Source of the DNA: an uncultured Prevotellaceae bacterium
Lineage (GTDB): Bacteria > Bacteroidota > Bacteroidia > Bacteroidales > Bacteroidaceae
Assembly (NCBI GenBank): GCA_900315105.1
Contig: OMXX01000151.1
Location: 1 to 7,276, forward strand
Direction: 5' to 3'
Length of the DNA: 7,276 bases
Positions 1 to 6,490 of the stretch are shown piece by piece; the stretch's first letter is position 1, and each line of letters starts with the position of its first letter. The notes under the pieces are model-generated. The model did not search any database and was not told the origin of the DNA. It worked only from the letters and a program-made list of their open reading frames with translations. A program made the translations under genes and the position numbers.

Positions 1-117
1 CGCACTTACAGCGCTCCTTTAATCACGCATCTATAGAATAACAGCCCTTACGGACTGCCCTATTAGGTGTCGGGCTTTCAGCCCTCGCTGTCTTGAATTC
101 GTCGAACTCACGTTAAA
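1..117. repeat. Palindromic intergenic repeat, probably a Bacteroidales dispersed element
   Basis: Non-coding and richer in G+C than the AT-rich DNA that follows. It contains short self-complementary units: GCACT/AGCGC (2-6 with 10-14, one wobble) and a perfect GGGCT-TTC-AGCCC hairpin (72-76 with 80-84). Between them is a segment with two GCCC blocks (45-47 and 58-60 cores). The tail reads GAATTCGTCGAACTCACGTTA. Strings of small GGGCT..AGCCC hairpins are a recurrent intergenic pattern I associate with Bacteroidales genomes, but that is recollection and no second full copy lies in this window. The left boundary is the window edge, so the element may extend further. Confidence 0.45.
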
Positions 118-181
118 TTAAAACATTAATTTAGACAAAAATTTATGAGGATTTAAACCATAAGGCTCATTAATGTCAAAA

Positions 182-327
182 TTATTCGCAAAGCTCATCA
201 AGCTGAAGCAAGTAATGTTGTATTGATGTCCGAATTAATGTTATACGAAGTAGAGAAATGTTTTCGTCGACTTGCTTTAGTTTGTTGAGCCTTAGCGACT
301 GTCATGCTGATGAGCTGCAGCGAATAA
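182..327. repeat. Cluster of three related repeat copies in inverted orientation
   Basis: Copy A (182-213) lies on the minus strand; copies B (270-299, degenerate) and C (308-327) lie on the plus strand. The shared core in plus-strand sense is TGATGAGCT-N2/3-GCGAATAA. Copies A and C match at all 17 core positions and differ only in the spacer (2 against 3 bases). A and B share a longer upstream part beginning ACTTGC, so 193-213 pairs with 270-290 at 18 of 21 positions. A further copy lies at 7017-7045 beside the 5S gene. The segment could fold into alternative hairpins (A with B, or A with C). No coding potential is evident. It may be a dispersed repeat or part of a structured RNA. Confidence 0.7.
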
Positions 328-453
328 CAATTCACGTTATTTACTTTCTTGGAGCAATATAATCTTCGGGATTGAAACTTTTGATGTCAAAGTACGGAGG
401 TTAGAAACACAACCGACAGATATAGTCTTTTTCTATTCACAAGGAGATGTAAA

Positions 454-500
454 TGCAAGTGTTTCGCTTGCAAAGTTAGTCTATTTTGGGCATGAAACAA
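454..500 (-). promoter_or_regulatory. Leftward Bacteroidetes-type promoter with an overlapping inverted repeat
   Basis: On the minus strand a TTG (500-498) is followed after 19 bases by TAACTTTG (478-471), matching the TTG-N19/20-TAnnTTTG consensus. Transcription would start near 465 and run toward position 1. An inverted repeat TGCAAG-N7-CTTGCA (454-459 with 467-472), extendable to 8 pairs with one T.G wobble, overlaps the end of the -7 box and the expected start point. It could therefore be a repressor operator or a 5' hairpin. No convincing gene follows within the window: the longest leftward reading frame beginning with ATG that I examined (MTVAKAQQTK..., about 35 codons) has no recognisable features. 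A weak hairpin ATGAG/CTCAT (166-170 with 145-149) followed by five T residues on the minus strand near 135-140 could end a short RNA. Confidence 0.4.
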
Positions 501-539
501 AATATTTTCATTGAAATCATTAGTTTTTTTTACTTCACG

Positions 540-570
540 TTGGATATTCATTTCTTTTTGAGTATCTTTG
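540..570 (+). promoter_or_regulatory. Promoter of mutS2
   Basis: TTG at 540-542, exactly 20 bases, then TATCTTTG at 563-570. This is a full match to the primary sigma factor consensus of Bacteroidetes (TTG-N19/20-TAnnTTTG). The expected start of transcription is near 576, giving a leader of about 53 bases before the mutS2 start. The leader is A/T-rich with no Shine-Dalgarno sequence, as is usual in this phylum. This promoter probably also serves the gene at 3280. Confidence 0.75.
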
Positions 571-628
571 CACATTATATATAGATAGGTATTCCTAATA
601 AAATAGTAATTAGTAACTCATAATTAAT

Positions 629-3235
629 TTGATATACCCACAGAATTTCGAACAGAAGATAGGCTTTACAGAGATAAGGTCTCTGCTTAACGAGAGGTGC
701 CAGTCGTCACTCGGAAGAGAACAGGTTAGTGATATGCATTTTTCTGACAATGCCAGCGAGATTACTGAATGGCTGAGTCAGATTCGCGACCTCAGAAAGA
801 TGAAAGAGGAACGCGAGGATCTTCCGTTGCAGCATTTCTATGACATGCGTGACAGTATTGCCCGTATGCGACTTGAAGGCACTCACATGGAAGAGGAAGA
901 GCTGTTCAACCTGAAGAAGTCTCTCGACACTATCGATGCCCTGATAAAGATTGTCCGTAACGACAACATAGAGGAAGATACAGAATCAGAAGAGCGGCTC
1001 ACGCCAAAGGAGGCTTTGGGATATGGCAAAACATATCCGGCACTCTATCGTATGGCAGACGGCATAGCCACTTTCCCTGAGATAGTGAGGCTGATTGACA
1101 GGACCTTGGATAAATTCGGTAAGGTAAAGGATAGCGCCTCCCCTACCCTTCAAAGAATTCGCAGGGAACTGGCACAGATGGAAGGTAGCATATCACGTAT
1201 TCTTGGGGGGATATTGCGTTCTGCCCAGTCGGAAGGACTTGTGGAAAAGGATGCTGCTCCGGCTTTGCGTGACGGTCGTCTCGTAATTCCTGTAGCCCCG
1301 GGATTGAAGAAGAAGATCCGCGGTATAGTGCATGACGAAAGTGCCTCTGGCAGAACAGTTTATATAGAACCGGCTGAAGTAGTGGAGGCAAACAATAAGG
1401 TTCGTGAACTTGAGAACGACGAGCGTCGTGAGGTTATCCGTATCCTGAAGGAGATAGCCGCAGAGATTCGTCCTTGGTGGAAGGAGATGCTTGATTCATA
1501 CACCTTCCTTGCAAAGATGGATTTAGTGAATGCGAAGGTAAGTCTTGCGGAATATTTTACGGCTATCGAGCCACAGGTAAAGACGAAGCCGATGGTGGAT
1601 ATGATAGAGGCTCGTCATCCGCTCTTGCAGCTTTCACTTCAGAAACAGAACAAGAAGGTTGTTCCATTGGAGATAAAGCTTACAAGCGAGAAGCGAATAC
1701 TTATCATTTCCGGTCCTAATGCCGGTGGTAAATCCGTATGTCTCAAGACCACAGGACTTATACAATACATGCTTCAATGCGGATTGTCAATTCCTGTCAG
1801 CGAGAGAAGTACACTTGGAATATTCTCCGATATAATGATTGACATCGGCGACGAGCAAAGTATTGAGAATGACCTTTCTACGTATTCTTCTCACCTCACC
1901 AATATGAAGAATATGATACGTCAGGCAGGTCATCGCACGTTGATTCTCATTGATGAGTTCGGTACGGGAACTGAGCCGGGGATTGGTGGAGCGATAGCCG
2001 AGGCTGTACTTCAGAAATTCTGCGAGCACGGAGCCTTCGGCGTCATTACCACCCACTATCAGAACCTCAAGCATTTTGCCGATTCCCACGAAGGCATAGC
2101 CAATGGTGCCATGCTGTATGACAGACATGAGATGAAGGCTTTGTTCCAGTTACAGATAGGAAGACCAGGTTCTTCTTTTGCGATTGAGATTGCAAGAAAA
2201 ATCGGACTTCCGGAGGATGTAATCAAGGCCGCTTCTGATATTGTAGGACAAGACTATATCCAAAGCGACAAATATCTTCAGGATATTGTCCGCGACAAGC
2301 GCTATTGGGAGTCAAAGCGTCAGGCTGTTCATCAGCGAGAGAAGGATATTGAGAAGACTATCGCCAAGTATGAGACAGGTCTGACAGAGGTAGAGCAAGA
2401 GCGTAAGGCTATTCTCCGTCATGCCAAGGAACAGGCACAGGAGATAATCCGTGAGGCTAACAAGCGCATAGAGAACACGATACGCGAGATTCGTGAGGCT
2501 CAGGCAGAAAAGGAAGCTACACGTAAGCTGCGTGAGGAGATAAAGGCGTTTGAGGATGAGGTTAGCAAATTCGACTCTACCGCCAATGACGAGGCTATCG
2601 CAAGAAAGATTGCCCAGATTCAGGCAAGACGCGAGAGAAAGGCTCAGAAAAAGAAGGATGCAGCCGCTAACCCTCAAGTCAAAACGGACAATAAGACCGT
2701 TGCTGAGCCAAAGGTAGAAAGCAAGACTTCGACAAAGGTATTTGCTGCTGGCGATACTGTACGTATCAAGGGAACGAAATCTGTCGGAACCATTGACTCT
2801 ATAGACGGCAATGGTAAGATGGCGGTTGTTATCTTTGGAGATATGAGAACGAAGATGAGGACAGAACGCCTTGAGCATGCAGATGCCCCTGTTGCTTCTC
2901 CAGACACTTCATCAGCCAACAAGCACGCCAATCTCCTTAACGTATCTCTTGAGAAGACTACACGAGAGACGATTGACAACAGACGCTCTTCTTTCCGTCA
3001 GGAGATAGACGTAAGGGGAATGCGAGGCGACGAGGCTATGAATGCCGTTCAATACTTTATTGATGATGCCATTCTCGTTGGCGTTACTCAGGTTCGTATT
3101 CTTCACGGCAAGGGCAATGGCATTCTTCGTCAGCTAATAAGGCAGTATCTAAATACTGTTCCTAACGTACTCTCGGCACGGGATGAACACGTTCAGTTTG
3201 GTGGAGCGGGAATTACCGTTGTTGAACTGGAATAA
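629..3235 (+). CDS. mutS2: MutS2 family ATPase with C-terminal Smr domain
   Basis: Encodes 868 residues. MutS2 proteins are cytoplasmic dimeric ATPases that lack the mismatch-recognition domain of MutS. They are reported to suppress recombination and, in Bacillus subtilis, to act on collided ribosomes. Seen here: a MutS core-like N-terminal region (about 1-330); Walker A GPNAGGKS (362-369); an STYSSH segment typical of the MutS ATPase; Walker B LILIDEFG (438-445) followed by GTGTEPG; a long charged coiled coil (about 555-680); a KOW-like linker domain (about 704-751); and a C-terminal Smr domain (792-868) with DVRG at 794-797 and HGKGNG at 826-831, the motifs expected of the Smr nuclease domain. 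The start is TTG at 629. An in-frame TAA at 614 leaves only CTC, ATA, ATT and AAT between, and the first in-frame ATG would remove about 35 residues including the conserved MIYPQNFEQ start. Longer than the Bacillus protein (about 785 residues), mainly in the linker. The next gene follows after 44 bases. Confidence 0.96.
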   Translation: MIYPQNFEQKIGFTEIRSLLNERCQSSLGREQVSDMHFSDNASEITEWLSQIRDLRKMKEEREDLPLQHFYDMRDSIARMRLEGTHMEEEELFNLKKSLDTIDALIKIVRNDNIEEDTESEERLTPKEALGYGKTYPALYRMADGIATFPEIVRLIDRTLDKFGKVKDSASPTLQRIRRELAQMEGSISRILGGILRSAQSEGLVEKDAAPALRDGRLVIPVAPGLKKKIRGIVHDESASGRTVYIEPAEVVEANNKVRELENDERREVIRILKEIAAEIRPWWKEMLDSYTFLAKMDLVNAKVSLAEYFTAIEPQVKTKPMVDMIEARHPLLQLSLQKQNKKVVPLEIKLTSEKRILIISGPNAGGKSVCLKTTGLIQYMLQCGLSIPVSERSTLGIFSDIMIDIGDEQSIENDLSTYSSHLTNMKNMIRQAGHRTLILIDEFGTGTEPGIGGAIAEAVLQKFCEHGAFGVITTHYQNLKHFADSHEGIANGAMLYDRHEMKALFQLQIGRPGSSFAIEIARKIGLPEDVIKAASDIVGQDYIQSDKYLQDIVRDKRYWESKRQAVHQREKDIEKTIAKYETGLTEVEQERKAILRHAKEQAQEIIREANKRIENTIREIREAQAEKEATRKLREEIKAFEDEVSKFDSTANDEAIARKIAQIQARRERKAQKKKDAAANPQVKTDNKTVAEPKVESKTSTKVFAAGDTVRIKGTKSVGTIDSIDGNGKMAVVIFGDMRTKMRTERLEHADAPVASPDTSSANKHANLLNVSLEKTTRETIDNRRSSFRQEIDVRGMRGDEAMNAVQYFIDDAILVGVTQVRILHGKGNGILRQLIRQYLNTVPNVLSARDEHVQFGGAGITVVELE

Positions 3236-3279
3236 TACAGAAAATCCTTGGGGACTACCCCACCCTAAAAGAAAAAAAT

Positions 3280-4134
3280 ATGCGAACATTCAGATTCTTA
3301 GAGCCTGACCACGAATGGAGACATATCGGCAGGAAACAATTGCATCCGTATTATCTGAAGATGCCACATAAGCATCTCTATTGCCCGACAAGGATAGAGA
3401 GTTTCATAGAATATGTGGATTTTGATATATACCAGAAAATCCGTATGGATTTCCTAAATGGCCGTTTCTGCTATCTCGCCAATAATGACGAGTATGCTTA
3501 TATGCTCTTGTTCGACCTGATGAACGGCTATCCAGATGATGCCACAGACAGGGACTTTGAGAAACTGGATGATCAGCTTGGCGTGCTCAGAAGACTTTCC
3601 GAACCTGTGGAGAGTTTCTTTCAGGCATACATAAACAACTCAGAATACAAGGGGTATCTGAAAATGGAGCGTAAAGGACTTCTGAAAGAGTTCGTGGATG
3701 CAAATGTGAACTCATTCCGATTCCCATACCATGACTTGATAAGATATGAGGCCATTGACCGTTCCGTTCTGAAAAGAGACCATAAATGGAGAATGGTTGA
3801 TACCTCTAAGCCTCTTGATATTGAAAAGGAGACAGAGCCGTTCTTCATGAATCCTGCCGAAGCAATGAGACAGAAGAGATGGAATATGTACAGCACATCG
3901 AATATGACATTCGACGAGCTTATTGCCTCTATGGATAATAAAGACTGGAAAGAATACATGGAAGAGCGTAAGGCTTTCCTCACCGGCCGTTTCCATGACC
4001 TTACGTATAAGCCTGCAGTTGCCCTGCATCTTTACTATGACGTTCTTGGCGGTCAGGAGAAAGCAGAAAATACAGATGAAGTAAAACTTGAGAACGAGCT
4101 TTGGGTGCTCAAACAGATAGGGTTAAAAGAATAA
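3280..4134 (+). CDS. Uncharacterised cytoplasmic protein with an internal duplication
   Basis: Encodes 284 residues from ATG at 3280, 44 bases after mutS2 stops and in the same direction, behind an A-rich stretch (3271-3278) instead of a Shine-Dalgarno site. No internal promoter was found, so it is probably co-transcribed with mutS2. I do not recognise the family. No signal peptide or membrane segment is visible; it is rich in aromatic and charged residues and probably mostly helical. The two halves resemble each other: DHEWR (10-14) with DHKWR (167-171); residues 58-83 with 233-258, ungapped, 10 of 26 identical, sharing FLxGRF and a final Dxx(x)G; and KLDDQLGVLRRL (95-106) with KLENELWVLKQI (269-280). 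The unit is about 110 residues, offset by 174-175 except near the N-terminus. The first unit's helical stretch (YMLLFDLMNGYPDD) loosely recalls TerB-N-type domains, but this is too weak to name it. The 44-base gap contains a small TGGGG-ACTA-CCCCA hairpin (3249-3262) without a T tract. Confidence 0.85.
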   Translation: MRTFRFLEPDHEWRHIGRKQLHPYYLKMPHKHLYCPTRIESFIEYVDFDIYQKIRMDFLNGRFCYLANNDEYAYMLLFDLMNGYPDDATDRDFEKLDDQLGVLRRLSEPVESFFQAYINNSEYKGYLKMERKGLLKEFVDANVNSFRFPYHDLIRYEAIDRSVLKRDHKWRMVDTSKPLDIEKETEPFFMNPAEAMRQKRWNMYSTSNMTFDELIASMDNKDWKEYMEERKAFLTGRFHDLTYKPAVALHLYYDVLGGQEKAENTDEVKLENELWVLKQIGLKE

Positions 4135-4192
4135 CGTTAAAGTAAAAGTTTAACAACACAAGAAACTGTTTTTTCTGATTTGTCGGATGAAA
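4135..4192 (+). other. Gap after the 284-residue gene, possible weak terminator
   Basis: A six-pair hairpin GTTAAA/TTTAAC (4136-4141 with 4149-4154, loop of 7) begins at the stop codon. A run of T residues (about 4170-4175) follows some 15 bases later. The stem is A/T-rich and the T run is not adjacent, so rightward termination here is only possible. The stronger candidate for ending this transcript is the inverted repeat at 4443-4504. Confidence 0.2.
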
Positions 4193-4291
4193 ATTAATGC
4201 GATATTAACGTGATATTAACGCGAAATTATACGTTCTCACTCTGTGAGTAAACATTAATTTCCACGAAAGCCACATTAATATCACATTAAT
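4193..4291. repeat. Imperfect palindrome of about 100 bases built on an 11-base period
   Basis: The left arm starts with units of 11 bases: ATTAATGCGAT, ATTAACGTGAT, ATTAACGCGAA, then a decayed ATTATACGTTC. The right arm carries the complementary series (CACATTAATAT, CACATTAATTA). Positions 4193-4214 match the complement of 4270-4291 at 18 of 22 positions. The arms continue with small bulges to an apical CTCAC-TCT-GTGAG hairpin (4236-4240 with 4244-4248). Three of the four arm differences become G.U pairs in minus-strand RNA but only one does in plus-strand RNA. It lies about 240 bases past the end of trpB2 and about 60 past the convergent gene. It could be a palindromic repeat or an RNA hairpin in a 3' region. 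Confidence 0.65.
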
Positions 4292-4355
4292 TATGTCTTT
4301 TGTTTTCTGGTTCTAATTTACTGTTTTTATTTTTCTTGCAATTTACTTTCCTAAG

Positions 4356-4393
4356 TCCTCCGCGCAAGTAGACTCCTCCCCCACTCGCGTAAG
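4356..4393. repeat. Pyrimidine-rich double repeat
   Basis: Two related units in direct order, each with TCCTCC followed by a CGCG(C/T)AAG block: 4356-4368 and 4374-4393. The second is expanded by CCCACT. The G+C-rich units stand out in AT-rich surroundings and are non-coding. I suspect a Bacteroidales intergenic repeat, but no other copy is present here to prove it. Confidence 0.3.
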
Positions 4394-4442
4394 CAAACCT
4401 TTCTGAACATATAACCGTTTCCCTCTATATTTTCGGAGAAAA

Positions 4443-4504
4443 TAAGAGTGAAGAATTCAAGCTTGTCTTTTTACAAATAAACAAGCCTGTATTCTCCACT
4501 CTTA
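4443..4504 (-). terminator. 24-base inverted repeat between convergent genes, likely terminator
   Basis: Arms 4443-4466 and 4481-4504 are complementary at 21 of 24 positions around a 14-base loop. On the minus strand it starts 28 bases after the trpB2 stop and is followed by a modest T-rich stretch (TTTTCTCC). On the plus strand it is followed by ACTTTTAATTC. Neither tail is a perfect T tract, but the stem is long and the position between two convergent genes fits a terminator acting in both directions, more clearly for trpB2. Confidence 0.6.
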
Positions 4505-4531
4505 ACTTTTAATTCTTCAATCTAAAAGAAA

Positions 4532-5896
4532 TTACTTCTGCAACTTCTCTATTTCCTTGAGATTATCGCGAATCTCCTTGTCAGAGATAGCATAGTTGCG
4601 AAGATCACCATTTATATAGAGATCATAAGATGGCATATCGATAAGACCATGACCAGAGAGATTGAAGAGAATCACCTTCTTCTCACCTGTCTCCTTACAC
4701 TTGAGAGCCTCACGAATAGTAGCGGCTATTGCATGACAGCTTTCCGGTGCAGGAATAATACCCTCTGTACGTGCAAAGAGTGTACCTGCCTCGAAAGTCT
4801 CAAGCTGTGGAATATCCACACCATGCATCATATTATCCTTGAGAAGCTGACTGACAATAACACCAGCACCATGATAACGGAGACCTCCTGCGTGGATATT
4901 AGCTGGTTTGAAGTTATGACCGAGCGTGTACATTGGGAGAAGTGGTGTGTATCCAGCCTCGTCTCCGAAGTCGTACTCGAACTTACCACGTGTGAGCTTT
5001 GGACAGCTCTCTGGCTCTGCAGCTATAAACTCTGTTGTCTTTCCATCCAAAATATTATGACGCATGAATGGGAAGGCTATTCCACCGAAGTTACTACCAC
5101 CACCGAAACAAGCGATAACTGTATCTGGATATTCACCAGCCATCTCCATCTGCTTCTCTGCCTCAAGACCGATTATTGACTGATGGAGAGCAACATGATT
5201 AAGAACGGAACCAAGAGTGTATTTACAGTTAGGAGTGGTTGTTGCAAGCTCTACTGCCTCAGAAATAGCAGTACCGAGTGATCCTGGATGTGTAGGATCA
5301 GCTGTCAGGATATTCTTACCAGCACGTGTTGACATTGAAGGAGAACCTGTAACGGCAGCACCAAAAGTACGCATGATACTGCTGCGGTAAGGTTTCTGCT
5401 GCATAGTTATCTTTACCTGATATACAGCAGCCTCGAGACCATAGATCTTTGCAGCGTATGAAAGAGCAGCACCCCACTGACCTGCACCAGTTTCAGTAGT
5501 TACATTGGTTGTTCCCTCCTGCTTTGCATAATAGCATTGTGGAATAGCAGAGTTGACTTTATGCGAACCAAGTGGGTTCACACTCTCATTCTTGAAATAG
5601 ATATGTGCTGGAGTATCAAGTGCCTCCTCAAGTGCATAGGCACGAACAAGAGGAGTTGAACGATAGTATCTGTACTTCTCCTGAACCTCCTCCGGGATAT
5701 CGATCCATGCGTGCTCAGTATCAAGTTCCTGAACGCAGCACTCGCGTGGGAAGATATGGGCAAGATCATCAACGCCTACAGGCTCATGCGTTGCAGGATT
5801 GAGTGGTGGAAGTGGCTTGTTAGGCATATCAGCCTGAATATTATACCACTGTGTAGGAAGTTCATTTTCCTGGAGAATAAATTTCTTTTGTTTCAT
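4532..5896 (-). CDS. trpB: Tryptophan synthase beta chain, TrpB2 type
   Basis: Encodes 454 residues of a fold-type II PLP enzyme that joins indole (or phosphoserine-derived aminoacrylate chemistry in some relatives) to serine to make tryptophan. Seen: NPLGSHKVNSA with the PLP-binding lysine at K113; ETGAGQWG (135-142), where TrpB1 enzymes have GAGQHG, a marker of the TrpB2 group; the phosphate-binding loop CFGGGSNFGG (263-272); EPE (294-296); EGIIPAPE (379-386); and SGHG (414-417) near the cofactor ring. The long N-terminal extension and total length above the usual 390-400 of TrpB1 also indicate TrpB2. It stands alone with its own promoter and no trpA beside it, as is common for TrpB2, so it may act on free indole instead of in the alpha-beta channelled complex. 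ATG at 5896 has no Shine-Dalgarno sequence; the leader is about 45 bases. The substrate preference is inferred from the family. Confidence 0.95.
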   Translation of the reverse strand: MKQKKFILQENELPTQWYNIQADMPNKPLPPLNPATHEPVGVDDLAHIFPRECCVQELDTEHAWIDIPEEVQEKYRYYRSTPLVRAYALEEALDTPAHIYFKNESVNPLGSHKVNSAIPQCYYAKQEGTTNVTTETGAGQWGAALSYAAKIYGLEAAVYQVKITMQQKPYRSSIMRTFGAAVTGSPSMSTRAGKNILTADPTHPGSLGTAISEAVELATTTPNCKYTLGSVLNHVALHQSIIGLEAEKQMEMAGEYPDTVIACFGGGSNFGGIAFPFMRHNILDGKTTEFIAAEPESCPKLTRGKFEYDFGDEAGYTPLLPMYTLGHNFKPANIHAGGLRYHGAGVIVSQLLKDNMMHGVDIPQLETFEAGTLFARTEGIIPAPESCHAIAATIREALKCKETGEKKVILFNLSGHGLIDMPSYDLYINGDLRNYAISDKEIRDNLKEIEKLQK

Positions 5897-5946
5897 TTCG
5901 TTTAGCTTATAGTTATTAATTCTATCTTTTCCACTATTTACCAGTG

Positions 5947-5977
5947 CAAATATAACACTATTATTTGACTTATCAAA
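5947..5977 (-). promoter_or_regulatory. Promoter of trpB2
   Basis: On the minus strand TTTG (5977-5974), then exactly 19 bases, then TATATTTG (5954-5947): a full match to the Bacteroidetes consensus. Transcription should begin near 5940, about 45 bases before the ATG. The -33 box lies just beyond the T tract of the upstream gene's terminator, so trpB2 is insulated from readthrough. No leader peptide or tryptophan attenuator is visible in the short leader. Confidence 0.8.
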
Positions 5978-5986
5978 GAAAAGTAT

Positions 5987-6025
5987 AAAAAAAATCTCCA
6001 GAAAGAGTAAATATCTTTCTGGAGA
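5987..6025 (-). terminator. Intrinsic terminator of the transglycosylase gene
   Basis: A perfect 12-pair stem TCTCCAGAAAGA/TCTTTCTGGAGA (5995-6006 with 6014-6025) with a 7-base loop. On the minus strand it is followed directly by eight T residues (complement of 5987-5994). It starts about 30 bases after the stop codon at 6056. Confidence 0.9.
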
Positions 6026-6055
6026 AATATCTGATTATTAAAATTTTTCAATTTC

Positions 6056-6490
6056 TTAAGACTTATACGCAGCCATAACCTTATTATAATATTTCTGCGT
6101 ACTCTTGACCGTATAGTTAACACCACCGTTCCATATTCGGATAGCGCGTTCAATATCATTGGTCGGATTGTACTTACTCATAATCAGTACAAACATCTCC
6201 TTGCTTTTCTTTACATTGAAACGGTCCTTCAATGTGTACTTTTTCTTTGATCCCCTACTACGGAGAATCAAATTGCAATCCTCAACGAGAATCGGCTTTA
6301 TCTGCATCGCACCACAGCAATTTCCATTACGTGCCTTTGGATTCCCTTCACTCTCAACTTGGGTTATAGCTTCCATAAGAGGCTCCCAGTCGAACATTTC
6401 TTCACCACTCTCTTTCGCACTTGCCTTGACGGCAACGAAAACCATTAATACAGTAAATACTAAAATCTTTGCAATCTTTTTACCTAACAT
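6056..6490 (-). CDS. Small secreted lysozyme-like / SLT-type lytic transglycosylase
   Basis: Encodes 144 residues. The start is a signal peptide: positive MLGKKIAK, a hydrophobic core (about 9-21) and a likely cleavage after AVKASA (20-25); there is no lipobox cysteine, so a soluble periplasmic or exported product is expected. The mature part has the lysozyme-like pattern: ITQVESEGNP with the probable catalytic glutamate E46, GAMQI (60-64) as the conserved GAMGLMQI-type element in shortened form, and RIWNGG (118-123) followed by YTVKSTQKYYNKV, matching the A-x-YN-G and closing helix of SLT domains. Members cleave the glycan strands of peptidoglycan. Three cysteines (58, 59, 72) lie near the active-site loop. 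It is a minimal, single-domain enzyme with no wall-binding domain. Similar small proteins occur in mobile elements and phages of this phylum, but nothing else mobile is next to it. It has its own terminator and an unusually long apparent leader. Confidence 0.85.
   Translation of the reverse strand: MLGKKIAKILVFTVLMVFVAVKASAKESGEEMFDWEPLMEAITQVESEGNPKARNGNCCGAMQIKPILVEDCNLILRSRGSKKKYTLKDRFNVKKSKEMFVLIMSKYNPTNDIERAIRIWNGGVNYTVKSTQKYYNKVMAAYKS

Noticed and set aside
360..400. GTTTCAATCC-like string on the minus strand resembling a tRNA T-arm or a CRISPR repeat end
   Set aside because: No cloverleaf can be drawn around it and the string is not repeated with regular spacing.
387..575. Minus-strand reading frame of 62 codons before mutS2
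   Set aside because: It begins upstream of the leftward promoter and overlaps the mutS2 promoter; composition is not protein-like and there is no recognisable motif.
2312..2878. Minus-strand reading frame of 188 codons inside mutS2
   Set aside because: Shadow of the mutS2 coiled-coil region; leucine/serine-rich pseudo-sequence, no start context.
3249..3262. TGGGG-ACTA-CCCCA hairpin between mutS2 and the next gene as a terminator
   Set aside because: Only five pairs and followed by CCCTAAAAG instead of a T tract, so it is unlikely to stop transcription; no promoter was found after it.
4649..5179. Plus-strand reading frame of 176 codons inside trpB2
   Set aside because: Antisense shadow of a confidently identified gene; cysteine-, serine- and threonine-rich translation typical of a complementary frame.
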